From Planctomycetota bacterium (lineage in GTDB: Bacteria > Planctomycetota > Phycisphaerae > UBA1845), in the NCBI GenBank assembly GCA_022566435.1, contig JADFIX010000142.1, positions 1 through 7,758 on the forward strand: 7,758 nt of DNA, written 5' to 3'. Shown here piece after piece: positions 1-6,233 of the stretch (within the stretch, counting starts at the first letter, position 1; each line of letters starts with the position of its first letter). The position numbers were made by a program, and so were the translations under genes. The notes under the pieces are model-generated. The model ran no database searches. It saw only the letters and a program-made list of their open reading frames with translations, and was not told the DNA's origin.

Positions 1-576
1 CTTGTTGAACACTGCGCCGAGGCGGGCGGCCAGCCTCCTGTTATAGTCGAGTTCAAGGTCCAGGCCGCTGAGGTCCACGAGTACCACTTCGGACCCGTGC
101 CCCATCTGCGCGACCTCGTCGAGTGTCGCAGACTTGGTCGGGTCGGTGGAACTGCCGCGGCGGACGTAGACCTCGTTCTTCTTCAGCTTGCCGTAGTCCC
201 GCTTTAGGTAGAACGGCCGCGGCTGCTGCTCGACGCGGACGATGCCGAGTTGCTTGCCCTCGAACCCGAAGGCCTCGTAGCCGAACCGCACGGGCCGGTT
301 GGTCAGGTTGTTGACGAACTGCTGCAGCGAGTGGTCGGCGAGGTGGTCGGCGGCCGGGATGCCGTGGACGGTCGAGCGGCCGCCGCGCACGTCCTCGACT
401 CCGATGAGGATGTACGCCTCAGTGCGGCGCCAAGCGTTCGCTAACCCAAGGACGTCCTTGAGCAGCTCAGACTTCTCCTCCTCGCTCGCCTTGGCGAAGG
501 GGTACTGGTCCCGCTTGAAGTCGAGCGTGGGGCTCTCCTCCTCGTACAGCAGCCGCTCGAACTGAGCGTCCGTCAT
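1..576 (-). CDS. AlbA_2 (Schlafen/AAA_4-type) domain protein, 3' end outside the window
   Basis: I translated this from the reverse strand: 192 codons are open from the ATG at 576 to the window edge with no stop, so the C-terminus is missing. The start is supported by a strong Shine-Dalgarno sequence (GGGAGG at 587-582, five bases from the ATG). The N-terminal 150 residues fit the AlbA_2 / divergent AAA_4 domain found in Schlafen-like and putative nucleic-acid-binding regulators. Residues 14-22 give E-S-P-T-LDFKRD, the usual E-x(2-4)-LEFK entry motif. Residues 46-60 hold ANAW followed by AYILIGVED, the nucleotide-fold strand. Residues 136-144 give VYVRRGSST, the family's closing V-Y-x-R-x-G-x-S/T motif. 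Residues 160-192 are beyond the domain and not recognised. In the family such domains sit on transcription regulators, helicases and some defence proteins; which applies here cannot be told because the C-terminal effector part is cut off. It starts 70 bases after a putative attC site, as expected of the next cassette in an integron array. Confidence 0.8.
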   Translation of the reverse strand, partial: MTDAQFERLLYEEESPTLDFKRDQYPFAKASEEEKSELLKDVLGLANAWRRTEAYILIGVEDVRGGRSTVHGIPAADHLADHSLQQFVNNLTNRPVRFGYEAFGFEGKQLGIVRVEQQPRPFYLKRDYGKLKKNEVYVRRGSSTDPTKSATLDEVAQMGHGSEVVLVDLSGLDLELDYNRRLAARLGAVFNK

Positions 577-645
577 GTCCGCCTCCCGTCATTTGAGCCA
601 GCTTTCGCGAGCTGCGGAATGCCGCCTGTAAAGCAAAACCACGCC

Positions 646-775
646 GCCGAACGCCAACGCTCACCGGCCGGCGTTGAGCGGCCACCCACGGGTTTGCCAG
701 GCGTGGGACTCGAACTGCCACCAGGAATCCAATCAGCCCGAGGGCTCGCCGGTCCGGTGCAGCGGCTGGTTAGCT
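646..775 (-). other. Putative integron attC recombination site (130 bp, minus orientation)
   Basis: This imperfect palindrome lies 44 bases downstream of the stop of the 820-1626 gene. In minus orientation the R'' box is AGCTAAC (775-769) and the R' box GTTCGGC (652-646); both keep the AAC/GTT core, but each departs from RYYYAAC/GTTRRRY at one position. Inside, the arm CGCTGCACCGGACCGGCG pairs with CGCCGGCCGGTGAGCG across the site. The arm next to R'' carries one extra G and one extra A relative to its partner, which is the extrahelical-base asymmetry typical of attC. The central part folds into two more hairpins (AGCCC/GGGCT at 735-746; CCCACG/CGTGGG at 685-707). Its length is within the known attC range of about 57-141 bp. 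Cleavage would fall between G652 and T651 on the minus strand. The R boxes are weaker than ideal, but position, length and stem layout agree. Confidence 0.68.
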
Positions 776-819
776 GCGCCGCCTACCTATTGAGCTCCAA
801 GGGCATTTCAAATATGTCA

Positions 820-1626
820 TCACCACGTCCATTCCAGCTCATAGGCATATGCAGGTTTTGGATCGTCGATCTTCCAGTAGAAGCTCTGTTTTGTATGGCT
901 GGGGAATGTCCTAGCTACGCCTTGAAACTGCTGTTTTTGATCTGAACCGTGTGAATATGCCAACATGCTAAAAAGCTTATATGGTTTATGTTCTGGAAAC
1001 AAAACCAGTATCCCAAGTTCCTCCGTCGTTGTTCCTTCCTGTGTCTTAATGGAAGCCCATTCACTCTCCTCCCCACGAAATCCATTCCAATAAGTAGCTT
1101 CATTGATGATCAAGAAATCATCACCAACCGGAATGTCTGACACGTCCACCACGACTTCCCAACTTTCTTTAAGTGTTCGGTCACCGTGGATGTCCGGTTC
1201 TACCGCTTTTCTTAACCGGTACGAATGGGTTAAACATCGCGGATCGAGTCCTACACCTGTAGTTGCAAACTGGAAGCTTATACTGCCTACCTCCCTTTTC
1301 TTGCGTGCAAGCGTGTACCTAGTCCATGTAGCTGGGCTGAAACGTTTGTCCTTCATGGACTCTGGGATCTTTTGCCTGGCCCGTAGATCTACAACCCTAA
1401 TATCCTTCAGGAATAGGAATGGTTCATAATTCGGCTCCTCAAGATGAGGAACCCTCTCTACATTAGACTCGGGAGTTGGAGGAACAACCTGTACAGGTGG
1501 AGATGCTTCAGCTTGTGCAATGAGAACCTTGTTCTCTGACTTCGTGGATATGTAATCGGCCACGAACGCGACTATTGCTACAAACGCTGCAATGGCCGCT
1601 AGAGCGGCCCCTAGCTTGACAAGCAT
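820..1626 (-). CDS. Membrane-anchored orphan protein of unknown function
   Basis: This encodes 268 residues, from an ATG with a good Shine-Dalgarno (GGAGGG at 1637-1632, five bases upstream) to a TGA. I do not recognise the family. Residues 5-23 form one hydrophobic helix rich in Ala, Val, Ile and Phe, with Lys4 before it. Asp24, Lys29 and Lys33 follow it, and there is no lipobox or clear signal-peptidase site, so it is probably an uncleaved N-terminal anchor. Residues 43-60 are a proline-rich linker (SPPVQVVPP). The remaining 200 residues are soluble in character, with alternating hydrophobic strands and many Trp and Tyr, ending ELEWTW; a beta-rich domain is likely but unproven. Topology cannot be decided. 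The gene is markedly more AT-rich than its neighbours and lies between two attC-like sites, so it reads as a captured cassette gene. Such genes are very often orphans; the sequence gives no direct hint of phage defence, toxin or transport activity. Confidence 0.75.
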   Translation of the reverse strand: MLVKLGAALAAIAAFVAIVAFVADYISTKSENKVLIAQAEASPPVQVVPPTPESNVERVPHLEEPNYEPFLFLKDIRVVDLRARQKIPESMKDKRFSPATWTRYTLARKKREVGSISFQFATTGVGLDPRCLTHSYRLRKAVEPDIHGDRTLKESWEVVVDVSDIPVGDDFLIINEATYWNGFRGEESEWASIKTQEGTTTEELGILVLFPEHKPYKLFSMLAYSHGSDQKQQFQGVARTFPSHTKQSFYWKIDDPKPAYAYELEWTW

Positions 1627-1653
1627 ATTAACCCTCCGAGGTTTAGCCCTTTA

Positions 1654-1682
1654 TGTATAGGGATTTGTGCAGCCATCATGAA
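1654..1682 (-). promoter_or_regulatory. Weak sigma-70-like promoter in the cassette leader
   Basis: On the minus strand, TTCATG (1682-1677) and TATACA (1659-1654) are separated by 17 bases, 27 bases upstream of the start codon at 1626. Matches to TTGACA and TATAAT are three and four of six. The leader is AT-rich, so chance matches are likely. If real, the cassette gene would not depend on an integron-borne Pc promoter. Confidence 0.2.
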
Positions 1683-1771
1683 TCAAAAACAAATTGATCG
1701 CATAAGTTTGTTCTTTCGGCTAACTTGTTTCTAGATTGATCCGGGTATTACCTGTAGGCCGCACAGTTGCA

Positions 1772-1856
1772 GCCTAACGCGCATCAGGTGTGTTTCCGTA
1801 ACGTCCATCATGACAAACAGTTGCTCGGTTACCAAGCATCGGTCGGCGCGTTAGAT
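1772..1856 (-). other. Putative integron attC recombination site (85 bp, minus orientation)
   Basis: In minus orientation the site starts with ATCTAAC (1856-1850), a full match to RYYYAAC, and ends with GTTAGGC (1778-1772), the commonest form of the R' box GTTRRRY. The outer arms pair perfectly over nine bases (CTAACGCGC / GCGCGTTAG). Further in, GTAAC (1798-1802) and GTTAC (1828-1832) can pair, while the L-box region between is only loosely complementary. The site sits 111 bases downstream of the phoD stop codon and upstream of the AT-rich cassette, the place an attC of the preceding cassette would occupy. Cleavage would fall between G1778 and T1777. The R boxes are better than in the 646-775 site but the inner stem is poorer. 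Confidence 0.62.
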
Positions 1857-1967
1857 GGTTTCCGTGTAGCGAGCATCAGGTCCGGCCGGCATTCTCTGGC
1901 AACGTGCGAGCGCACCGCTCCAGTGTCCCAAAGAGCAGTCGGCTTTGCAACAGATCTCCCGTCGCCT

Positions 1968-3359
1968 CTAACGGCCCTCTGCCGGCCGCTTGGACCAGGA
2001 CTTTTTGATGAGGGGGGATTCTCCGGTGAGGGAGATGGACTCGGCGTAGCGGAGGTCGCCGGTGCGGCCGTCGTGGTATTGGAAGATGACTTGCGGTTGG
2101 GGGTAGGCTACCCAGCGCTCGCCGCCGATTTGCTTCGGGTTGTTGAAGACGTTGTTTATTTGGACGACGCAATAGTGAGGGAACAGGCGGGCCGGGCGGG
2201 GAATGTCGCCTAGGCAGTAGCTCGACCAGCGGATCTCGCACGGGCGGGGGCCGTATTGATATCGCCCGGTACTGGGGCGGTCGCCTTCGTCGCTGGGACG
2301 ATGATTCACCGAGTTGTGCGGGCCGGAGGCGAACTCCCACACGCGGTCGGTGATCTTGATGGCGAAGCTGTTGTGCAGATCGCCGGTGAGCACGAACACC
2401 GGTTTGCCGAGCGAGTCCCAGTAGTGGATCAGTTCCTCGCGTTCATCGAGAAAGACGGTCCAGGCGTCGTCCTTATTGGCGGTGGGGATCGGGGCGCCGG
2501 TGCCTCCGACATGCGGAATCATCATGTTGACCGACGAGATGACAAAGAAATAATCGGCGTCGCTAGAGGCCATGTTTTCTTTCAGCCAGGCCTTCTGACG
2601 CGCCCCAAGCATCGTGCGACCCTTGGCGGCGGGTGTTCTCACGTCGTGCATTTCACGAAACGTGCGGGTGTCGAGGAAGAAAAACTCGGCGTTGCTAACA
2701 CGCATCTTAAAGTGCGACATCTGGCCGATCGAGTAAGAGGCCTCGCCCCGCGCCTGAGCCGGCGGGCGAATTCTCAGGCGATGGTTGTCGAGCACCTCAA
2801 CGATCTCGTAGACGCCAGAGTTTGGGTCGCCCGGTTCGGGGTTGGGCGAATCGGCCATCATCCCGGCGTCGGCGGTTCCCCACAAGACGTGAAGGGTCGC
2901 GGCTTGGCCGAGATCCAGGCCGGAAAAGTCGGCCTTCGCATCCGTCAGAATATCGCTTCCTTCGCTGAAAGCCGCGCGCCCCATGTAAATCTTCTGCTGA
3001 TGTTCGATGGGGTTGCTCCAGCCCAGATAGTCGTACCAAGCGCGCACGCCGATATCGCGGAAAACCGCGCGGCGGTCACGGCGGCCGACCTCGCCCGAGC
3101 CGTACACGTCGTTGACGATCTCATGATCATCGAACGTAAAAAATGATGGCATCACGCTGTGCCAATCTCTCAGGTTCTCCGCGCGATCGAGGTAGAGCTT
3201 GTAGTTTTCCCAGACGCCGACAATAGTGGGTGCGATCTCGACGACGGGCGGCTTTTCACTGGCGGGAATGCCGACTTGCTCCAGCCACTGAGCGGGCCGA
3301 TAGTCGCGCTTTTCCTCGTAGAGCCAGTCGCCGTTTTGAATCGCGAAGTGAATCGGCCG
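1968..3359 (-). pseudogene. phoD: PhoD-type alkaline phosphatase/phosphodiesterase, N-terminus lost
   Basis: The reading frame shows about 460 family-like residues ending at a TAG (1970-1968). Motifs in order: HFAIQNGDWLYEE (about 3350-3309), WENYKLYL, FFTFDDHEIVND (3146-3111), FRDI...AWYDYLGWSNP, LHVLWGT, GVYEIVEVLDNHRLRIRP, FFFLDTRTFREMHD, FVISSVNMMIPHVGG, KPVFVLTGDLHNSFA (from about 2408), WEFASGPHNSVNH and CVVQINNVFNNP. GDW, DDHE/N and GDLH match the metal-binding loops of metallophosphatase-fold PhoD enzymes, which release phosphate from mono- and diesters outside the cytoplasm using calcium and iron. What should precede GDWLYEE (Tat-type signal, PhoD_N region, first metal-ligand loop) is absent. 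The same frame stays open to 3665, but that stretch is antisense to the LolA-like gene. No start codon or Shine-Dalgarno fits the break at about 3354-3362, so I call it a 5'-truncated gene, probably inactive, unless the joint is an assembly error. A putative attC lies just behind it. Confidence 0.8.
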
Positions 3360-4052
3360 CCGCTCTTGCTCGCGCTCGGCGCGACCGCGCCCGTCTTCGC
3401 CGGCGAAAAAACCCAAGTCGATGAGAATCTTGCGGCAGTCGAAAAGAAACTCTTGAAGGAATGGGAAAAGCTCAAATCCATGACCGCGGTAAGGGATATG
3501 CAAATGACCATGCAAGGCGTGTTGACCAAGTCCAAGGGGACCGTCGAGTTTGTCAACAACCCGGACGGGGAACGGTTCCGCATAGAAATGACAACCGAAA
3601 TGAGCCTCGGCGGCCGGGAATTGACGAGCACTTCGACTACGATTTTCGACGGTGAGCTGGTCCATACGTTAAGTGAAGTGATGGGGCAAAAAAAGGCCTT
3701 CAAACAAAAGCTCGGCGCCCTTCCACAATCTCCGGCCGGTCGGCAAATGTTCAAAGCCCTCAAGGAGAAGAACGATCTCAAAGTTCTGCCAAGCGAAAAA
3801 GTGGACGGAAAGGCCGCGTTTGTCATCGAAGCGGCGCCGAAAGGCCCGACGGCGAAGCGCATTGCCAGAATGAAGATATTTCTGACAAAACAAAACGGCA
3901 TCATCGTCAAAATCTTGGGGTACGACGACGCCGGAACCGAAGTCATGACCATCGTGCACAACAACATCAAAGTCAACCCCCAGGTCGACGAAAGCCGATT
4001 CGTTTTCAAGGCACCCGAGGATGCACAGATCGTGGATTTTTCGAACCGATAG
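3348..4052 (+). CDS. LolA-like periplasmic protein, 5' end probably truncated
   Basis: From about 3363 the frame reads the hydrophobic core and cleavage region of a signal peptide (LLLALGATAPVFA|GE), then about 215 residues typical of the LolA/LolB-like outer-membrane-lipoprotein-sorting fold. These comprise an amphipathic first helix (LAAVEKKLLKEWEKLKSM), repeated beta strands, an FDGELVHTLSEVMGQKKAF segment, then MKIFLTKQNGIIVKILGYDD and NNIKVNPQVDESRFVFKAPE, the family's usual last strands with VDxSxFxFKxPE. Proteins of this fold bind lipid-like ligands in the periplasm; the partner here is unknown. The normal start with its basic n-region is missing because the sequence switches to antisense phoD at about 3358. 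The GTG at 3348 could serve as a replacement start (N-Arg-Pro-Pro then the core), giving a short but usable signal peptide of 234 residues total, but there is no convincing Shine-Dalgarno. The gene stops 15 bases before mqnE and is probably cotranscribed with it. Confidence 0.68.
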   Translation: MNRPPLLLALGATAPVFAGEKTQVDENLAAVEKKLLKEWEKLKSMTAVRDMQMTMQGVLTKSKGTVEFVNNPDGERFRIEMTTEMSLGGRELTSTSTTIFDGELVHTLSEVMGQKKAFKQKLGALPQSPAGRQMFKALKEKNDLKVLPSEKVDGKAAFVIEAAPKGPTAKRIARMKIFLTKQNGIIVKILGYDDAGTEVMTIVHNNIKVNPQVDESRFVFKAPEDAQIVDFSNR

Positions 4053-4067
4053 AATCGGTGGACCGCC

Positions 4068-5321
4068 ATGAATCGCTTCGCAGACATCCGAAGAAAAGTC
4101 GAGGCCGGCGAGCCGCTGTCCTACGACGACGGTGTGCGCCTATACGAATCGCCCGACATCCACACGTTGGGCGAACTCGCGAATATAGTGCGAGAAAAAC
4201 GACACGGTCGTGTCGCTTACTTCAACATCAACCGCCACATCAATTACTCGAACTACTGTGTGTTGCGATGCCGGTTCTGCGGGTTTTACCGAGCGTATCC
4301 CAAGGGCGCGGACGAGCGACGACCGCCGGGCCCGCATCCCGGCACCGACGGTGGATACGAGCTATCCGTCAGTGACATGATCGCCCAGGCAAGCCGGGCG
4401 TATGCCGCCGGAGCGACGGAAGTACACATCGTCGGCGGTCTGCATCCCAAGCTGCCGTTTTCTTACTACACCGATATGTGTGCCGCGATTCGTCAGGCGT
4501 GCCCCCACCTTCACATCAAGGCCTTCACGGCCATCGAGATCATCCACTTCACGCGAGTCGCCAAGCCGCGACTGTCCATCGAGAATGTACTGACAAAACT
4601 GCGTGACGCCGGGTTGGGCAGCATGCCGGGCGGCGGGGCGGAGATCTTCGACGATCGGGTCCATCACGAAGCATTCCGAAACAAAGTCGGCGAGGTGGAA
4701 TGGTTTGAGGTACATCGCACGGCCCACGAATTGGGTATCTTCTCGAACGCCACCATGCTCTACGGCCACGTGGAGACGCCTGCGGAACGAATCGCCCATC
4801 TCATCAAATTGCGCGACCACCAAGAAGAATCGCTCCGCTTACGGAAGTCCCATTTCAATTGTGTGATCCCGCTTTCGTTTATTCCCGAGGGCAGTGATCT
4901 ATCGCATCTTCCGGGTCCAAGCGGCATCGATGACCTCAAGACGCTGGCCCTTTCCCGTTTGATGTGCCCCAACATCCCGCACATCAAGGCGTTCTGGATC
5001 ATGCAGACGCCAAAACTCGCCCAGGTGGCGCTCGATTGGGGCGTGGATGACATCGACGGCACCGTCGTGTACTACGACATCACCAAACGAGAGGGCGGCG
5101 GTACCACGCATCAGGAACTCAGCGTGGACAAGCTCCGTCGGATGATCGCCGAAGCGCGGTGCGAGCCCGTAGAACGCGACACGCTGTACCGCCGCGTGAT
5201 CCGCAACGAAAACACGTGGCGAATAGTGGGCGAATCGTGGGAGGTAGGCTACGATGCCGCGGCCGAACCGATACCGGGCACATCCGACGTCGTGCCGCTC
5301 CAAGTTTCTTCGTCTTCCTAA
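4068..5321 (+). CDS. mqnE: Aminofutalosine synthase MqnE (radical SAM)
   Basis: This 417-residue protein starts at an ATG 15 bases after the preceding stop, with a modest GGTGG ribosome site. MqnE joins the adenosyl radical from S-adenosylmethionine to 3-[(1-carboxyvinyl)oxy]benzoate, giving aminofutalosine, the second step of the futalosine route to menaquinone in the cytoplasm. The radical-SAM cluster motif is C-x3-C-x2-C at Cys64, Cys68 and Cys71 (NYCVLRCRFCGFYR), preceded by the family sequence NINRHINYSN. Other hallmarks are GATEVHIVGGLHPKLPFSYY (about 116-134), KAFTAIEI, GLGSMPGGGAEIF (182-194), EVHRTAHELGI, NATMLYGHVETP, IKAFWIMQTPKLAQVALDWG and DDIDGTVVYYDIT. MqnE rather than MqnC is chosen because of the GLHPxLPFSYY and DGTVVYYDIT wording. 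Oddities: about 20 residues rich in Pro, Gly and charge (75-97) follow the cluster motif, where relatives as I recall them are shorter, and there is a tail after residue 380. No other mqn gene is in the window. Confidence 0.93.
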   Translation: MNRFADIRRKVEAGEPLSYDDGVRLYESPDIHTLGELANIVREKRHGRVAYFNINRHINYSNYCVLRCRFCGFYRAYPKGADERRPPGPHPGTDGGYELSVSDMIAQASRAYAAGATEVHIVGGLHPKLPFSYYTDMCAAIRQACPHLHIKAFTAIEIIHFTRVAKPRLSIENVLTKLRDAGLGSMPGGGAEIFDDRVHHEAFRNKVGEVEWFEVHRTAHELGIFSNATMLYGHVETPAERIAHLIKLRDHQEESLRLRKSHFNCVIPLSFIPEGSDLSHLPGPSGIDDLKTLALSRLMCPNIPHIKAFWIMQTPKLAQVALDWGVDDIDGTVVYYDITKREGGGTTHQELSVDKLRRMIAEARCEPVERDTLYRRVIRNENTWRIVGESWEVGYDAAAEPIPGTSDVVPLQVSSSS

Positions 5322-5330
5322 TTGTGCGTT

Positions 5331-5347
5331 CCGCCGACTTAGGGCGG
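5331..5347 (+). terminator. Weak terminator-like hairpin after mqnE
   Basis: CCGCC (5331-5335) and GGCGG (5343-5347) can form a five-base-pair GC stem with a seven-base loop, ten bases after the mqnE stop and before the convergent ATPase remnant. No proper T-tract follows on either strand, so intrinsic termination is doubtful. Confidence 0.2.
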
Positions 5348-5395
5348 TCTTCGATGGGTCGGTCTCGAACGGTACAGTTCTTAACAGATGTCTTC

Positions 5396-5993
5396 TCACG
5401 TGCCGCTATTATCCGGCCGCCGTCGAATGAAGTGCCCTAAGAGTGGCACTGCGAACGAATACTTGCCGTGACGGTTCTTATAAATGAGACCGGCGTTGCT
5501 CAGCGTCGAAAGCATTTGGTTCACGTGGCTAGCGCTAAACGGCTTGTCGAGCAGTCTTCGCGATCCCTCGACAAATTCTTGAACCGTGAATTCTTCATCG
5601 CCACCCTCGAGGTTGGCAATGACGGAAAGTAGCTCCCGTTGGCGATCCGTCGCCCTGGCCCATCGGCCGGCGAAGAAGTCAACGTCGAGCTTCTTGAGAA
5701 TCTCGTTCAGCGGAACGAAGCGTTCCTCGCCGGCCTCCATTCGTTGCAGTAAGGCGTCGAACAATTCTCTGCATATGAACTGAATAAAGTAAGGATTACC
5801 CGCAGATGCCTTGCGGATCACGCGTACCGACTTGCTGTGTGGGAAAGTCCGCCACACCGGCTGCGAGGGCAACCACCCGACGAGGGCGGGCAGTGGGACC
5901 CTCCGTGCGAATAAAAGGCCGTAGTCCCTCGGCTTCCTCCGCCTCTTCAGGAGTTAAACCAAAAAAAGGGCCAAAATCAGCGAAAAGTTCGGA
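5396..5993 (-). pseudogene. AAA-type ATPase remnant (C-terminal part, frameshifted)
   Basis: The clear part runs from about 5833 to the TGA at 5396-5398. It reads VRVIRKASAGNPYFIQFICRE (the helix with G-N/H-P-Y-x-x-Q seen in AAA_16/Orc1-Cdc6-like and STAND ATPases), then DVDFFAGRWARATDRQRELLSVIANL and a winged-helix stretch SASHVNQMLSTLSNAGLIYKN with HGKYSFAVPLLGHFIRR at the end. Walker A, Walker B and the sensors would lie upstream and are missing. No plausible start exists: upstream in this frame the sequence only becomes low-quality and meets a stop at 5954-5956. Another frame (5993 down to a TAA at 5796-5798) begins ELFADFGPFFGLTPEEAEEA, which has the look of the ATPase segment before the GNPY helix. 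A frameshift somewhere near 5830-5930 would join the two. The piece begins exactly at the MITE-like element at 5995, so insertion or deletion there removed the catalytic half. The C-terminal part is recognised well; the upstream extension is inference. Confidence 0.66.
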
Positions 5994-5994
5994 C

Positions 5995-6110
5995 TAGAGC
6001 ACTTCCCGTTTCTGTGTTCCGAGCCGCAGGCTTCAGCCTGCGCGGTTTCTCGCCGCTCGATGGGCTGCGCATGGTACTTGACCCGGTATACGAAAACGGG
6101 AACTGCTCTA
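5995..6110. mobile_element. MITE-like element, 116 bp, TA ends and about 18-bp inverted repeats
   Basis: The left end CTAGAGCACTTCCCGTTTC (5994-6012) and the right end, read in reverse complement as CTAGAGCAGTTCCCGTTTTC (6111-6092), match except for one substitution and one extra T. Both ends carry TA (5995-5996 and 6109-6110), as expected for the TA target duplication of IS630/Tc1-mariner-type elements. Inside are no coding frame and a perfect seven-base palindrome GCAGGCT-TC-AGCCTGC (6026-6041). That palindrome is a motif I recall as widespread in interspersed bacterial repeats. It is non-autonomous; any mobilising transposase would be elsewhere. It abuts the broken end of the ATPase remnant. 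Confidence 0.6.
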
Positions 6111-6233
6111 GCCACCGGGGGCGTGTACCACCCGTCTAAGAGCGCATTAGTCACATCTACGTGGGCGATGGCACGTCGCTTAAGGCCATCATCAAGCGCG
6201 TCGCGTTTGATTGCAGGGTAACCATCCCGATAC

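Larger units (their letters stand above)
652..1777 (-). mobile_element. Putative integron gene cassette carrying one orphan gene
   Basis: This is the segment between the predicted cleavage points of the two attC sites (G1778/T1777 and G652/T651), about 1.1 kb. It contains one gene, on the same strand as the attC orientation, with a 150-base leader and its attC immediately behind the stop codon. This is the standard one-gene cassette layout. Three 60-base samples of the gene count 43, 50 and 45 percent GC, whereas samples of the AlbA_2 gene (301-360) and the phoD gene (2041-2100) both count 67 percent. That composition fits independent acquisition. No integrase gene or attI site is in the window, so the host integron platform, if any, must lie elsewhere, and the array could also be an integrase-free cluster. 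Confidence 0.6.

Noticed and set aside
701..722. tRNA T-arm-like sequence on the minus strand (GGCAGTTCGAGTCCCACGCC)
   Set aside because: The TTCGAGT loop and CCCAC are suggestive, but the 5' stem has an insertion, and no matching D-arm, anticodon arm or 5' acceptor strand can be built upstream. The stretch is better explained as the variable centre of the attC hairpin.
2256..3146. Open plus-strand frame of 296 codons opposite phoD
   Set aside because: The minus strand carries recognisable PhoD motifs throughout; the plus frame is a high-GC mirror frame without family motifs.
3159..3347. Upstream extension of the plus-strand LolA-like frame to a GTG at 3159
   Set aside because: It lies opposite well-conserved phoD motifs (GDWLYEE) and contains no signal-peptide start; it is an accidental open frame.
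3360..3665. N-terminal 100 codons of the long minus-strand frame continuing phoD
   Set aside because: This part is antisense to the clear LolA-like coding sequence, shows no PhoD motif and is low in family-like character, so it was not counted as phoD.
4362..4823. Open minus-strand frame opposite mqnE
   Set aside because: MqnE motifs on the plus strand cover the entire region; the opposite frame has no recognisable content.
6111..6233. Possible small gene or RNA between the MITE and the sorting tail
   Set aside because: A plus-strand frame (IYVGDGTSLKAIIKRV) is open here but has no convincing start or ribosome site and runs into the antisense of the sorting tail; no structured RNA was apparent.
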